NCBI GenBank assembly: GCA_012861695.1
Contig: JAAOOA010000147.1
Location: forward strand, 451,001 to 515,000
Reading direction: 5' to 3'
DNA: 64,000 nucleotides
From: Trematomus loennbergii
Lineage: Eukaryota; Chordata; Actinopteri; Perciformes; Nototheniidae
The translations under genes and the position numbers were made by a program. The notes under the pieces were generated by a model that was given only the letters and a program-made list of their open reading frames with translations, did no database searches and was not told where the DNA came from. Shown here in pieces: positions 1 to 11,691 of the stretch (the stretch's first letter is position 1; the number at the start of each line of letters is the position of its first letter).

Positions 1-898
1 GCTCACCCTGACTGGCAAATCTCTTCTCGCAGAAAGTGCATGGGAAGGGCTTTTCCCCGGTATGGACCCGTTCATGGATCATGAGCAAGCCCTTCTCTGG
101 AAACCTCTTCTCACACATGGAGCAGGGGAAGGGCCGCTCGCCTGAGGAGTGCGTAGGTGTCGCTGAAGCTTAGAGGCGTACGGGAAGTCTTTCCCACAAA
201 CTGAGCAGCTGTGAAGGGACGACAGTTTTTCATTCTCGCTTTGATCGAATGTCTTGGAGGGAGACTCTGCAGGTTCAGTGCCAGGGAGGTCATTCTCTCC
301 TGTTTGATCAAAAAGATGAGAAAATAGTAAGTCCCTGAGCACATCAAACAGTTATACTTATTTTGTTCAGACATGTAATGAAGTCCTGTATTCTGTAGGT
401 CGGTATGATAATGTTTTCCTGATTAAAATCTCCAATCTTTACACATGATTTACAATAAAATTAGAAAATGAAATAAAACCTTACGTGAAAGTCATTTTTT
501 CATACTTCTATTTCAGTTGTTATTTTTCTTTTTTTTGTCTTTAGCGTGTTGAAATGTATTGCTAAGTATTATATAAGAAGGAATTCTTAATATATTGTGA
601 ATGTAATTTACATTCAGGGGTCCACCACTAACTACAAAAACTCAGTGTCAACTCCAATTATTACGTTTCACAAAGCTAGGATTTACTACAGTGTTGCATT
701 GTTTTGCATTCAAATGTACAGAGAGCTCTTTTGTTTCTGTCACTCAGTGTATATGTTGGTGTAACAAAATACTTGCTCACTGAGATCTGAGTATTCCACT
801 TCTTCTCCATCGGAGTTGATCAGGCCTCCAATTTCTTGCTGATCTTCCTCAGTGAGAGTCACAGCTGGTCCAAAGTCTTCTGGGTTTTCAGAGCTCAT
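1..898 (-). CDS. C2H2 zinc-finger gene A, first two coding exons (cut by window edge; one frame break)
   Basis: Probable nuclear DNA-binding protein. Exon 1 is 781..898: ATG at 898, ending in a GT donor after one base of a codon (phase 1). It encodes an acidic N terminus with the motif [18 protein letters not shown]. Exon 2 starts at 299 after an AG acceptor, matches the phase, and continues with [10 protein letters not shown] and then fingers. Finger 1 begins [17 protein letters not shown]. The next fingers ([12 protein letters not shown]..., [12 protein letters not shown]) are intact but lie in another frame, so a small indel sits near 150-160, between the last His of finger 1 and the TGEKP-type linker. 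Either the gene is decayed or the assembly has an indel. The remaining fingers lie outside the window. The N-terminal motif recurs in gene B, so the two are probably tandem duplicates. Confidence 0.75.
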
Positions 899-2430
899 CT
901 CTCAGATATACAACCTTTAAGCGGTGAAAAAACAAGAGTCAGTGAACAGGAATTGCAATAACATTTAGAACAGGTGATTGTATATATAAAACGTATTTTG
1001 CAAGCAAAGTTGATCACTCAAAGGCTGGAAGTGAATCATAGAACTGTCACAGATAAAATACTTAATAATACACATTATTTCAAATTAGCATGAACCAAAC
1101 TTGCCTTGACGGACTAATCCGACTGTGAACAATATACAAATTGACTTTCCTTTATTCACATTTTATTCAAAATATCACATTAAGGCGTATTCTAATTTTG
1201 GTTAAATAATTATTTTTAAAACATTTGTGACATATGATGGTGTGAACATTGAATTCTTGTTTTAGATATCTTTACAATTCACACAATACATTTGATTATT
1301 ATATTTCAACCAAGTATTATATCTCATGTTTAAGCAGTATTGAGTTGTGTTGTGTCAGTTATAAAGAAAATCCCCAAAGATTGAATTCAGTGACTGTGGT
1401 TTTTATTTCCTTTTAGCTTTAGACATTCAGCCTAATGCACCAGATCTCTTTGGGGGAAATGTGTGTCTCTTGTCTGCCAAACAGAACCTCCACCCTGGAA
1501 GACATCCTTCGTCCTGCTCAAGGACACTTCAGCAGGGCGGATGCTTTGTTGTGATGGGGGGTGTGAACATGGCTGGGCCTGATCTGATGGACATACTACC
1601 TTTAAAGATTAAACACGTGTTATAAAAAGAATATGCATTTCAGCTGCAACACTATAAGCACTGGAACTGTCATGGTGCTCACTATCAAAATAATTGACAG
1701 TGCTTGTAAGTGAATGTCAACACAGAGTAGCCTTGTTAGCTCAAAAGCTAGCTTAATGGCACTCACTTGTTCTACATCCCTTTAAATCTCACATTAATAC
1801 TGATTTAAGTTAAGCAGCAACCTGATTGTCAAGCCGGTTATTCTGTGTAATTAACCCATTGTAATGAGGATTCCCCTGCGGCACAGCAGCCAGTATTTGA
1901 CCTCTGAAGGAGATGACCAGCGCTTTGGTCAGCGACCACCTTCTGAGGAAACTGTTATTAGCCTGCTAGCCATTGACGTTCACGAGCATCGCTGATATTA
2001 GCAATTAGCTAACGGTTGCCTCCCCTTAAGCTATAGACGCTTATCAACAATAACAAATAACAGTTGCGACATACCCACTATACTTTTCAACGTGAAAAGA
2101 ATACGGTAATTATCTGCAAACATTACCTTTGCATGTTTAAGACTCGCTATCTCAGCTAGCTAACGTTTAACAGACAATAGACGTTTTGACCAACCTCAGC
2201 ATTGATTTCCCCTCAGGTAAAAAAAAGTAGTCCCTCGACAGAAGTTTATAAGAAAGACAGGGATATATTTCTACTTCTCTCTCATTTTCATGCTCAATAT
2301 CTCCTCATAATGTGTCAAATAAATGCCCCTAACTCATGAGTTAAGTTAAAAAAGCGTTTGCCTCTGATGATAACCTTTCTAGCTTTAGCTGCTAGCCACC
2401 TAAAGCAGTGTCTGTACTTCCGGTTGACTT
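899..2430 (-). other. Upstream region of zinc-finger gene A (5' leader introns/promoter side)
   Basis: No convincing coding exon. An AG (TTTAAAG) 5' of the ATG at about 915 could be the acceptor of a 5'-UTR exon, so transcription may start well upstream, perhaps near 2,400 where an ETS-like CTTCCGG occurs. This is inference only. Confidence 0.3.
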
Positions 2431-3137
2431 TTCAAACCAAAATACCGGCCCCATTTTTGTTAGTTTTTTTAACGTGGTTTATGCTTTATATACAGTCTAT
2501 GAGTTTATGTTAGACTTTTCAATTATATATATTTAATAAATACATGTATTGTATTCAAATCAGGTAGATTAAGTCTGACAATTACATTACGTTTGAATAA
2601 AACTCAATAACTTTTTCTTGTCTTTTTTTGTAAATTATTATTTAATTGTGATACTTTGTTAATGATGGGTTTAGTTTACAATGATTTTTTTCTTAATTCT
2701 GTCTTTTTCAGTAAATTATTATTCAAATGTAATACCATGTTCATTTTGTGTGTTTAGACCGTTTTGTTTTCTGCCCTAATGTGGCCACAATTAGATAACA
2801 GCAACATAAGTATCCGCAAACTGTACCATCGAAAGTAGCCTTGTTTGAAATGAATTTCCAGTGTCAGTGGAGGAAAGCAAGAAACCACAAAACCATAACT
2901 ACATTTTACTTATGTGACATTTTCAAGTCAGAGCTTTTACTTGGAGTCTCTACGTTTAGTCAAGTAAAGGATCTGAGTATGTTATGCACCACTGCCTTAT
3001 ACTAATCAGTGAGAAAATAGTAAACAAAGAAAGTTTTGTCTTTTCATATATTATTATTATATATAAACACTACAAAACAGATTTTGACCATTTTTGCCAA
3101 GTCTGAAGGTCTCTAAAAAAAAAGAAGTGTATAATTT
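2431..3137. other. AT-rich intergenic stretch, nothing recognised
   Basis: No exon, RNA gene or clear repeat boundary was seen on either strand. Confidence 0.4.
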
Positions 3138-3540
3138 GGTGTTCGGGTCTGGGAAGACCCAGCAGAATTGTTTTGGGTGACTCGAGGTCAAATTTGGCCC
3201 AATCAAGATTCATCTTTGACTTTAGACACCCCAGCCCCACCCCCTTCATCAACTGTAACAATAATCTTTCGCAACATGCACCTGGTCTCCCCTCTCTCTG
3301 CCCCCCTCCCCCCACGGGAACTCCACCTTTCTCAAAGAATATGTACACTAACACTTGCACGTGTGCAATATGTGGTGTAATGTGTTTTGGGCCATAACAT
3401 TAAGTTACAACAGGATTGTACGGTTATGAATGCATTATAAGTTAGTTATGATGTAGTTAAAACAATATTGGATGATAGTCTTTTTTTGTGTGTGTTTTGG
3501 ACTGAGATAAATCATGGGTCAAAATTGACCCGCGAACACC
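3138..3540. repeat. Short inverted-repeat element (MITE-like)
   Basis: The left end starts GGTGTTCGGGTC and the right end finishes GACCCGCGAACACC. These are imperfect inverted repeats, followed on the left and preceded on the right by further 'GGGTCAAATTTGGCCC / GGGTCAAAATTGACCC' type motifs. There is no coding capacity. The superfamily is not certain. Confidence 0.5.
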
Positions 3541-4667
3541 ACGAACGGTAACAGCTTTCGAACACAACACAAGGTTAAGACTATTGTGAATTCCACCACA
3601 ACCGTTAACCTGCCACCTCTATTCTCTTTAGACACAGTGCAGGGTCAGAGGGTTGTTCAGTTGATATGTTAATCCATTCTGCCTGACTCATTGATCCTTT
3701 TTTTGACACATATTTTTGCAAGTTAGTAGTGTCCTTGTAGCCTGTCCTGTTAGCAGCTCTCAATGTGCCGAGTATTGATAAATCTAAGGTGCTGTCCGTG
3801 GTGCTGAAGTAGTTTTCTCTGAGTGTAGCCCATTATCCAAAAGGGTGACCGGAAAAACCTGGGTCCGTGATTAAATAAATGTTGTTAGAAATGTACTTAC
3901 TTGGCCAGTGAAAACAATTAGTTGGTATTAAGGTGAAATACAAATATGTGTCATACTCACCATCTATTCTATATGAAGGCATGACTCAAGGCGCCTACTT
4001 CCTCCTGAAGGGAACAGCAGGCGTAGTCAGCTTTAATCTGCCAGAGTACTCAAAGGATTTTCATGTCGGAAAAAAAAGTAAACAGAAGCCTCCTGGAGCA
4101 TTTATGCAGTGACGATTCTGAATCAAAACCAGTGTTTTTGCTTTTTTACATTCATCTACGGAACCATAAACGCAAGGACTCAAGTTTCAAATATATACTG
4201 AAAACACATTAGGCAAAAATTAAAATAGCCAAAGAAACCTTTTTAAAATGACAGGGTTTTATACTGGCAAGATTTGGAATGATTTCTAACTTTAGGAACC
4301 AGTAAGTTATGCATGCATGTAATGATTTGTTTGAGAATCTGTCTTGAACTATACGTTTTATAATGTGGGGATACGTTATTGAAAGTTGAAAAAACAACCC
4401 AGACAGGTTTTGAAAAAAATCTGTATTCATTTGACATGGTTCTTAAAATAACAAGGATATTGTGCATAATTCTTTTAACATTAAGTATTAGTATTTGGCA
4501 TGCAGGATACAAAGGCACTCAAATTGCACAGATGGGCTACTAGAGAAGAGTAAACATACGAGCATGGGTACAAAACATGATACGAGAAAGACAACACAAT
4601 AAATCTTTAAAAATATTCTTGGCAACCCACACCGACTCTGTAGCGAATATCTTCCAACACAGTAATA
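3541..4667. other. Intergenic, nothing recognised
   Basis: Low-GC sequence with only short chance ORFs. It may include the distal 3' UTR of gene B on the minus strand, but no definite poly(A) signal could be assigned. Confidence 0.35.
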
Positions 4668-5389
4668 GAGTGGTGCAGTGACGAGTCCTAAAACCCGGAA
4701 GTGAGTTAGCATTTTACCACTACCGGTTCCCTCGTCTCAGAGCCAATGGGATTTCTCCATAGGATTTTGGAAAAGCTGAAATAAGGTCTGTGGTTGACAC
4801 AAATTTAAGAGACGGATCACGTTTTGTTCTACGACATTAAATCCATCAGCAGTGACCCCACTGGTGATTCTTGAAGAGTTTACGTGTCTGAAAAACGATG
4901 GTTGTTAACAAGTGGCTGAATAGGACTACAGAAGTTGTCGAGGACGTTGTACGTCATTACGCCGAACACGTAAACACTCCTCTAAGTTTTTCCCCCGTGT
5001 TCTGCTTGAAAGCAAGTACCTGCCTCCTGCAAACTGTTCAAACAAACGCTTCAACCATTTAGAATCTGTATTTTTAATATCGATCTTAAGTTGGCGTGAC
5101 GTTGAAGTCGTGCGACCCTGCTGTACTCGGCCGTAGTTCGTTTATAGCATAACGTTAGCATTTTGCTTCTGGCGATTAGATTTATGATCTAATCGAAAAT
5201 GATAAAAGTAGGGTAGACATGTGGAGATTATCCGGCTGAACAGAACGTGCATTTATCAAACAGGTTCGTTTTCCACAGACCCTATTTTTAGCTATTTCCC
5301 AAAATCCTATGGAGAAATCCCATTGCTTTTTTGTCGAGGGAACCCATGCGCAGCTTACTTCCGGTAAATACGTCATCCCGGCACCACTC
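4668..5389. repeat. TA-flanked inverted-repeat element, family 1, long copy
   Basis: The ends are GAGTGGTGC... and ...GCACCACTC, with TA on the left flank. Subterminal arms (CCTAAAACCCGGAAGT..., ATAGGATTTTGGAAAA and their complements) match the shorter copy at 26,453-26,769. It lies just downstream of gene B, probably in its 3' UTR. TA target sites suggest a Tc1/mariner-type non-autonomous element. Confidence 0.6.
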
Positions 5390-5505
5390 TGTTGTCTCTG
5401 CTGTTTAAGAGTGGAGGAAGTGGAGGAATGGAAGGAAGAAGAACAGGAATTAAGCGCTTGATTAACTGTAATATCTTCAAACAGCTAACATCAATAGATC
5501 AACTG

Positions 5506-8500
5506 TTAGATGTCCATGCTGGCCAGTTGTTTGGGTCTGCCCAGCTGCCTGGTTGGTCCGATGCGTTTCCCAGCATGCGTGCGCTGGTGCTGCCGCAGAC
5601 CCTGGCGGTAAATGAAGCTCTTCCCACACTCTCCACACTCGTAGGGTCTCTCCCCGGTGTGCAGCCGGTGGTGCACCTTCAGTTCCTCCGCTCTGGAGTA
5701 GCCTTTCCCGCAGACACTGCAAATGAACGGCCTGTCTTTAATGTGGGTCTGGTAATGTGCCGTTAAGTACGAGTTTATCCGAAACGTCTTCCCGCAGATG
5801 GAACATGCGTACGGCCTCTCTCCAGAGTGCTGCATCTCGTGGAGCTTGAGAGAGGAAGCGGTGTGGAAACCTCTGCCGCAGTCGGAGCAGAGGAACGGTT
5901 TCTCCCCAGTGTGGATGCGTTGGTGAATTTGTATGTAGCTCTCGTTGATGAACTTCTTCCCGCAGTCGGGACAGGAGTAGGGCTTGGCCTTGGTGTGTGT
6001 TTTCATATGCTCTTCCAGCTTTTCTTTCTCACTGAACTGAACGCCACAGCGGCGGCAGAAGAGAAGCGGCGAAGGGCTGTGGTCGACGGCGCCTGGTTCC
6101 CCGGCTGTTTCTGTTTCTGTGTGCGAAGTAACGTGATGTGCTTGTAAAGCTGAATGACTCTCACACTCTGTTCCACAGTCCAGGCAGCGCAGCGACGATC
6201 TGATCCTGGACTCGCCCGGCAGAGACTTTAAGTATTCAGAGAGTTCAGATGCTATCGGATTCTCCTCCTCGTCAAGATCAGAAGAGCCCTTAAGACCTTC
6301 ACAGAGACAAAAGTAGAGAAAAATCATGTTTTATTCATCAACTATACATTTTTTGTAGCATTCCTTAAGGACTTACAGCATTACTTTTCCGTCACAGGTC
6401 ATTTTAAGGCAACTTGGAAGACATTCATGCTGGTTTTCCTGCATGCTCTGTGTATAATGTGCAATAGAAAAAAGCTACTGAATCTGCTGAAAACATGAGG
6501 TTTGACTTAAGCCTGCTTGACTGAAGTTATGTTTTTTAATAAATGTAGGAATTAAATAAAAAACAATTCAGATTATCTTAACAAAATGCCAATTTCCAGA
6601 TCGTTTGTTTGGTATCTTTGAGAATACTTACTCAGGGTATATGCAGGAATCCTGAAGTCAAATGTAAGACCTTTTAAGACTTTTTTAAGACCCTTTCCAT
6701 ACTTTTAAGACCTCATCGCCACTTTGAGTTTTAACCGGTTACATTGGCGACACACTTTACCTCACATTTCTATATACAGTATTGATTGTCCTTCCTCCTT
6801 ATCTTCCAACCATTTGGACGCAGACTTGCATTTCCCCATAACGATGTTGTTTAACAACCGGCGTAAACGGACCTTCGCGCGCTATCAAGCAGTGAGCGTG
6901 CGATGTCCTGTTCAGATGACGTCAAATCCAACGGGATGCCATAAATAAACTACACAGAATCACACTACACACCTACGCAATGATTACATTCAGGCACACT
7001 GTAGAATACAACCTCTTTGGACAACTTATATACTTATTGAAAACAAGCTACAAAATGTAATACCTTGGAAAATGCCGTTTAATACTTTTTAATAGCCTTA
7101 ATTTTGGCTAAATTGATTTTATCAACTTTTAATACTTTTTAAGACCCCGTGGACACCCTGTTAATTAAAAAAAAGTAAAGACAACTGTTAATATTTACAT
7201 GACATTGGGAGAAATAGAATTGAAATAGTCTATGAGATTATTTAAAATGATTAGATATGATTCAGTGGCTTCAGCTCCCACCTAAGTGGACCTTGTGGTG
7301 TGTTTTGAGGTTTCCCTTCTGGTTGAAGCCCCGCCCACAGATGGAGCAGCAGTACGGTTTCTCTCCGGTGTGGATCAGCTTGTGCCTCTCCAGTTTGTAG
7401 GCATGAGGGAACTCTTTGCTGCACACTGAGCAGTAGTACTCCATCTTCTCTTTGGGCTTCTTCAGGAGCTCAGGAGGGATTTCTATAGGAACACGAACCA
7501 TCTTTCTGCCGGGGCGCTTCTTTCCTACATATGGGAATACCAACAGTGAAATTAAAAGGTTTGTCTGTTGATTTAATGCTTACAAAAAGAGATTGTAGAC
7601 ATACCAACATTCAATCACAAACTAACCATGTTTCTTATTGCATTGGAAATCTGCATATCAAAATAATAGTTTACACAGCAGTATATCCATCGCACTAAAT
7701 CACTGCACCAGGTTTATTTAACTACAGGCAGCTTTGCAGAAGTACTTTAACTATATCCTACACTCACATTTGGGTAACATGGTAAACAAATAATTAAGAA
7801 CACAGACATCCTTCCTCCCATAGGTTACTCAATGATAATGGTTTCTCCAGGATTAGCTGCAACTGCTCCACCATGCTTGTTATAGAATATTGAGGACCAT
7901 TTGATTTGCTCTTACCAACAGAAACACCAGCGTTTCTTCCTTCCCCTTCAGGAGATAGTTTGGTATCTTTCCTCCTTCTGTAAGGTCGCTTTGCTAGCAT
8001 AACAAAAAAAATGCTTTTAGTGGAAAACATATTTATGCTAAAATATCAAACGAATTGGTTGGGTATCAAGAAGACTCAAATCCGACTTGTTTTCTGTTCT
8101 AAATCAGTGATTTTTTTTTTTTTTTTTAATATTATGCAAGGAATCATAATCACAGAGTAAAATCGGAATCAATGAAACAATACCCAAACGTATTTGTTCA
8201 TGTTTTACCAGCAACCCGGCGGGCAACTTTGGAGGTAAATTCTTCTGTTTCCACGTAGGTAGGGACATTTCTCTTTCTTAGGGTACGCCTTGATACTTCA
8301 AGAAAAAAAACAAGTTAATATAACAAAACAATAACATGCACAATACAATACAATACAGCTTTATTTATAGAGCACTTTAAACCTCCAGACCAAAAGTGCT
8401 GTACAGTCAAATAAACAAAACAAAACATACAAAAAGTAACACAGCTCAGCTCACACACCATAACAAGTACAAGTAAAAACAATAGACAATTTAAAAGCAA

Positions 8501-11500
8501 TAAAAGCAACACTCTAAAAGATGTTAATACGCTAAGGAGAAGAGGTGGGTTTTAAGAAGCGATTTAAAAGCAGGCAGTGTGGAGGCCTGTCTGATGTGCA
8601 TGGGCAGATCGTTCCACAGTGTGGGAGCCGCTACAGAGAAGCAACGGCCCCCTCTGCTTTGACTTGGTTCTGGGCACATTCAGGAGCTGAGTTGATCAGC
8701 TGACTGAGAGGGCGGTTGGGCGTGTAAGGGTGTAGCAGCTCAGAAATATATGGTGGGGTCATGCCATTTACTGATTTAAAAGTAAATAAAAGGATTTTGA
8801 AATGAATCCTAATATAATATAAGGATAAGGATTAATTTAAAGTATAAACAGACATTTGGCATAAAAGTCAAGTACACTCACTTCCTGGCTCTGCCTCTGG
8901 GTCCTCGGCACTCATTGGAGGAGTTTGTGAAACCTTTCTTCTGCCCCTTCTTTTTACTTTGAGACAAAGGAAAGCACCATGAAACATAATTACAAAATGG
9001 AAAGACACCGTTATTATATTGATGCTGAAATCGCAGTACCATGTAACAAAAAACAACCCTTCTAATTCCTTCATATGTACTTCTTAAACCAATATTCAAG
9101 ATGTGTATTATATTAAAAATCTTCATTCACCAGGATCGGCAGGAACTTCTTTCTCTGTGTCGTCCAATGACACCCCCGTTATTTCTGGAACATTCTTCTT
9201 TCTTCTGTGTCTCTTCCCTGGTAACATTTCATTGAAAAGATAACCGAGTCATAACTATTGTTTACATCCTGTACTCTTTTAATGTATCGTTTTGACTTGT
9301 GTTTACCACAATATAAGGGCGAGACAGCTGCCATCTTTACTACTCTCTCTCTTTCCTCCCCTTCTTCCCCACAGACACAACCTCCATGATGAGCGTTGGA
9401 CTACTGCTGCCTCTCTGGGTTTGGCCTTGCAGGTGAGACTTGGACGGGACGACACCCTGTGATCATAATCATTCAAAACCATCAGCATCTGGTCGCACAC
9501 TGCATCAAGTGGCAAGAGATAAAGACACACAGGAAGAAATTCTGCTTTTGCCTTCAAGAATATCAACATGCAATCGTAAAGGTGGATGCAGTGGAATATT
9601 TAACGGTCAATTTACATTTCTCCATATATTCATAGTAATTTCACATCAGTAGCAATTTCAAAGTGTCCCAAATGCAAAAGTAATAACTGAAAGCAGAACA
9701 TGTTGTACTTTTGAGTGCACTAGGTTGCAAGTTTAATTAGTCTGGAGGGCAACATGTAAAGAATTAAGTACTGTTATGGGGCAACAACTGCTCTCTAGTT
9801 CACTTTTACCTACTTTAATTTGAAGTTACACAAGGAAACAATTCATTTATTTTAGTGTTGGCGAGAAAGGCTACAAAATGAAGAGGGTTGTTGGGATGAA
9901 TTTCCGTCTGTTCAATTGTCGGAAATCTCTGAAATCTGATGTTATCCTTCAAGAGAAGTTGAGACACCGTTTTGGGGGGAAAATTCATCTTATTGTAAGA
10001 AAATGAAAGCAACTTCTAAAAATCATGTAGGAGGAAAGTTATATAATTCACTAAGAGAGGGATTGTTTGGCTCATGTTCAAAATCTTTGTAAATAAATCT
10101 TGTGATTAAATTATTGTTGTGTGTCGTTTCTTGGTCCAATTATATAACCAATATGTTTACAGTACTGAGTTCTTGTTATTTTCTTTATTGAAAATGAAAA
10201 TATATATGCACTTGGAAAACTGCACTTGGAAAATTAATAAATTGAGTCTCAAGAAGAAATTACCTTGCTAGCTTGAGGACTTTTTCTGCAATCAGAGCCC
10301 GGTCAGGACTGTCTTCTGTAAAAAGAAATCAAGATATTATAAGTATATTATTATAAGTTTAAACCTGTAATAGGTGTAACATAAATAGCTGCATTCAAAT
10401 ACCATTCATTAACAACGTAAACAAAATGATAACAGAAAACTAAAAGACAATAGATATCTCATTAATCGAAAAAATTTGAATTGGTTGCAAATTCCCAGGA
10501 AATATCTTTTATTTCTAACAGCTTTAATAAGCTTTACCAAATCATCTCAAAACTGAGGTCGCATTCACCAGCCTTGTATAGTCCGGTTGAATCGAACCCT
10601 GGTGCGTTTACCCGCTTGGTGCGGTTCGTTTGGGTCGGTGTAACGCAGTCCGAGACCACTGAAGTGAACTAAAACAACCGGACTCTGGTCCGCCTAAAAG
10701 AGGTGGTCTCGGAGCGCTTGCTAGTGAACTCTGGAGCGGTTCATCGCTGGTGTGAACGCAGTCCGCACCAAAACATAGGAAGTGTAGTATTTACGCGTCA
10801 CAAGAACGCGGATGTCGCTAAGATTTTTGAAGACATCCACGGTTGTTTAGTTAAAGAGTGAAGCAGAATGAAGTGTTGAACAGTGTCGTAACAGTAAAAT
10901 GCTCCGTCAACTATACATACAAGTCAGAGCACCTGTCGTCTGTGAAACCTCCTCCTGACTGCAGAATGTCTCTCATTAGGCTATGTGTACGTTTCTGATT
11001 ATATAATCATATGCGCGGGCCGCTAGAGTCGTTGATCTCCAGATTAACAGCAGCATGAAAATAACCTGCCGAAAGTGCCGATGCTCCATGGCGGAGGCTC
11101 CGGTATAAATTGTCGGGATTTGCGTTTTTACCCCCTTAATGTCTGACCAATGGTTGAACAGCATTTCCGTGCACATGACTTGTGTTTAAAGTTTATAGTC
11201 CGTTTGAGTTTTGCCCGTGTGAATGCAAACCGAACCTTCTGAAAAATGTAACAAACTGTCGTCTGGTGCGCACATAGACTGTATATAAAGGGTGCGCACC
11301 TGAAAATTGACTATACTTAGGTGTGAATGCGACGAAACAGACATTCTTTTATGAATCACTTACTGGCATCCCAATCCACCACTTCTCCATCAGAGTTGAT
11401 TAGACCCCCGATTTCTTCATCTTGTTTGTTTTCCTCCTCCTCCTCCTCCTCCTCCTCCTCCTCCTCCTCCTCCTCCTCCTCCTCCTCCTCCTCCTCCTCC

Positions 11501-11559
11501 CCTGCCTGCAGCCTGACAGTCAGATGGAGCGTTTGGTCCTCTAAATTTGTAGACACCAT
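5506..11559 (-). CDS. C2H2 zinc-finger gene B: nine exons, poly-Glu, basic mini-exons, nine fingers
   Basis: Likely nuclear DNA-binding protein. Exons on the minus strand, in order: 11364..11559, 10264..10315, 9344..9414, 9131..9217, 8882..8956, 8209..8295, 7916..7993, 7282..7524, 5506..6296. All have AG/GT borders, and the total of 1,680 bp (559 aa plus stop) stays in frame. Exon 1 has a run of about 23 Glu followed by [17 protein letters not shown], the module shared with gene A. Five internal exons (those at 9217, 8956, 8295, 7993 and 7524) begin in phase 1 and open with a basic, AT-hook-like cluster: [41 protein letters not shown]. Exon 8 adds two fingers; exon 9 adds seven (the first, [18 protein letters not shown], is atypical), including [17 protein letters not shown] and [17 protein letters not shown]. 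If the exon 8 donor is not used, translation stops at 7271, giving a 299-aa two-finger form. Exon 3 is the least certain. I do not recognise an orthologue. Confidence 0.8.
6632..7160 (-). repeat. DNA-transposon remnant with MGKCK-type transposase start (copy 1)
   Basis: Bounded by CAGGGTATATGC and ...GGACACCCTG. It lies in the last intron of gene B. The minus strand preserves a short reading frame beginning MGKCK followed by SKWLED, the N terminus of a fish transposase-like protein. A second copy lies inverted at 51,996-52,514. It is non-autonomous. Confidence 0.6.
8330..8800. repeat. Dispersed repeat fragment in gene B intron
   Basis: It starts with a CAATA microsatellite and GCTTTATTTATAGAGCACTTT, then runs through 'GATCGTTCCACAGTGTGGGAGC'-like sequence. 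This resembles the 3' portion of fish non-LTR elements. No reading frame survives. The assignment rests on recollection of common fish repeats. Confidence 0.4.
9415..10263. other. Intron 2 of zinc-finger gene B
   Basis: No recognisable repeat boundary or exon is visible between the proposed exons 2 and 3. Short plus-strand ORFs here have no family resemblance. Confidence 0.4.
10558..11333. repeat. Inverted-repeat element in intron 1 of gene B
   Basis: The left end is GTCGCATTCACC...TATAGTC and the right end is GACTATACTTAGGTGTGAATGCGAC, which are inverted copies of each other. The interior has further partly symmetrical sequence and no transposase. It ends 30 bp from the exon 1 donor of gene B. 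Confidence 0.6.
11433..11501. repeat. (CTC)n trinucleotide tract encoding poly-Glu
   Basis: About 23 perfect triplets. On the minus strand this is (GAG)n inside exon 1 of gene B and makes an in-frame acidic run. Length polymorphism would change the protein without breaking its frame. Confidence 0.9.
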
Positions 11560-11691
11560 CTTCAGTCCCTGTGACTTCAGGGGCTACGCTCAGCAGAATC
11601 CTGAATACACAACAACCAGATTTGGAAATGTTTTCTAACTTTGTTGGAATGCACAGTGATAAAAACATTTCTAACAACTTTAACACTTTAA

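Noticed and set aside
1390..1620. GC-richer island as a possible gene A exon
   Set aside because: No open frame on the minus strand with matching splice phases; at most an untranslated exon.
5392..6147. Plus-strand ORFs of 106-124 codons
   Set aside because: They are the antisense of the seven-finger exon of gene B.
9396..9652. Plus-strand ORFs of 70-79 codons
   Set aside because: They lie antisense to a gene B exon and intron, with no family resemblance.
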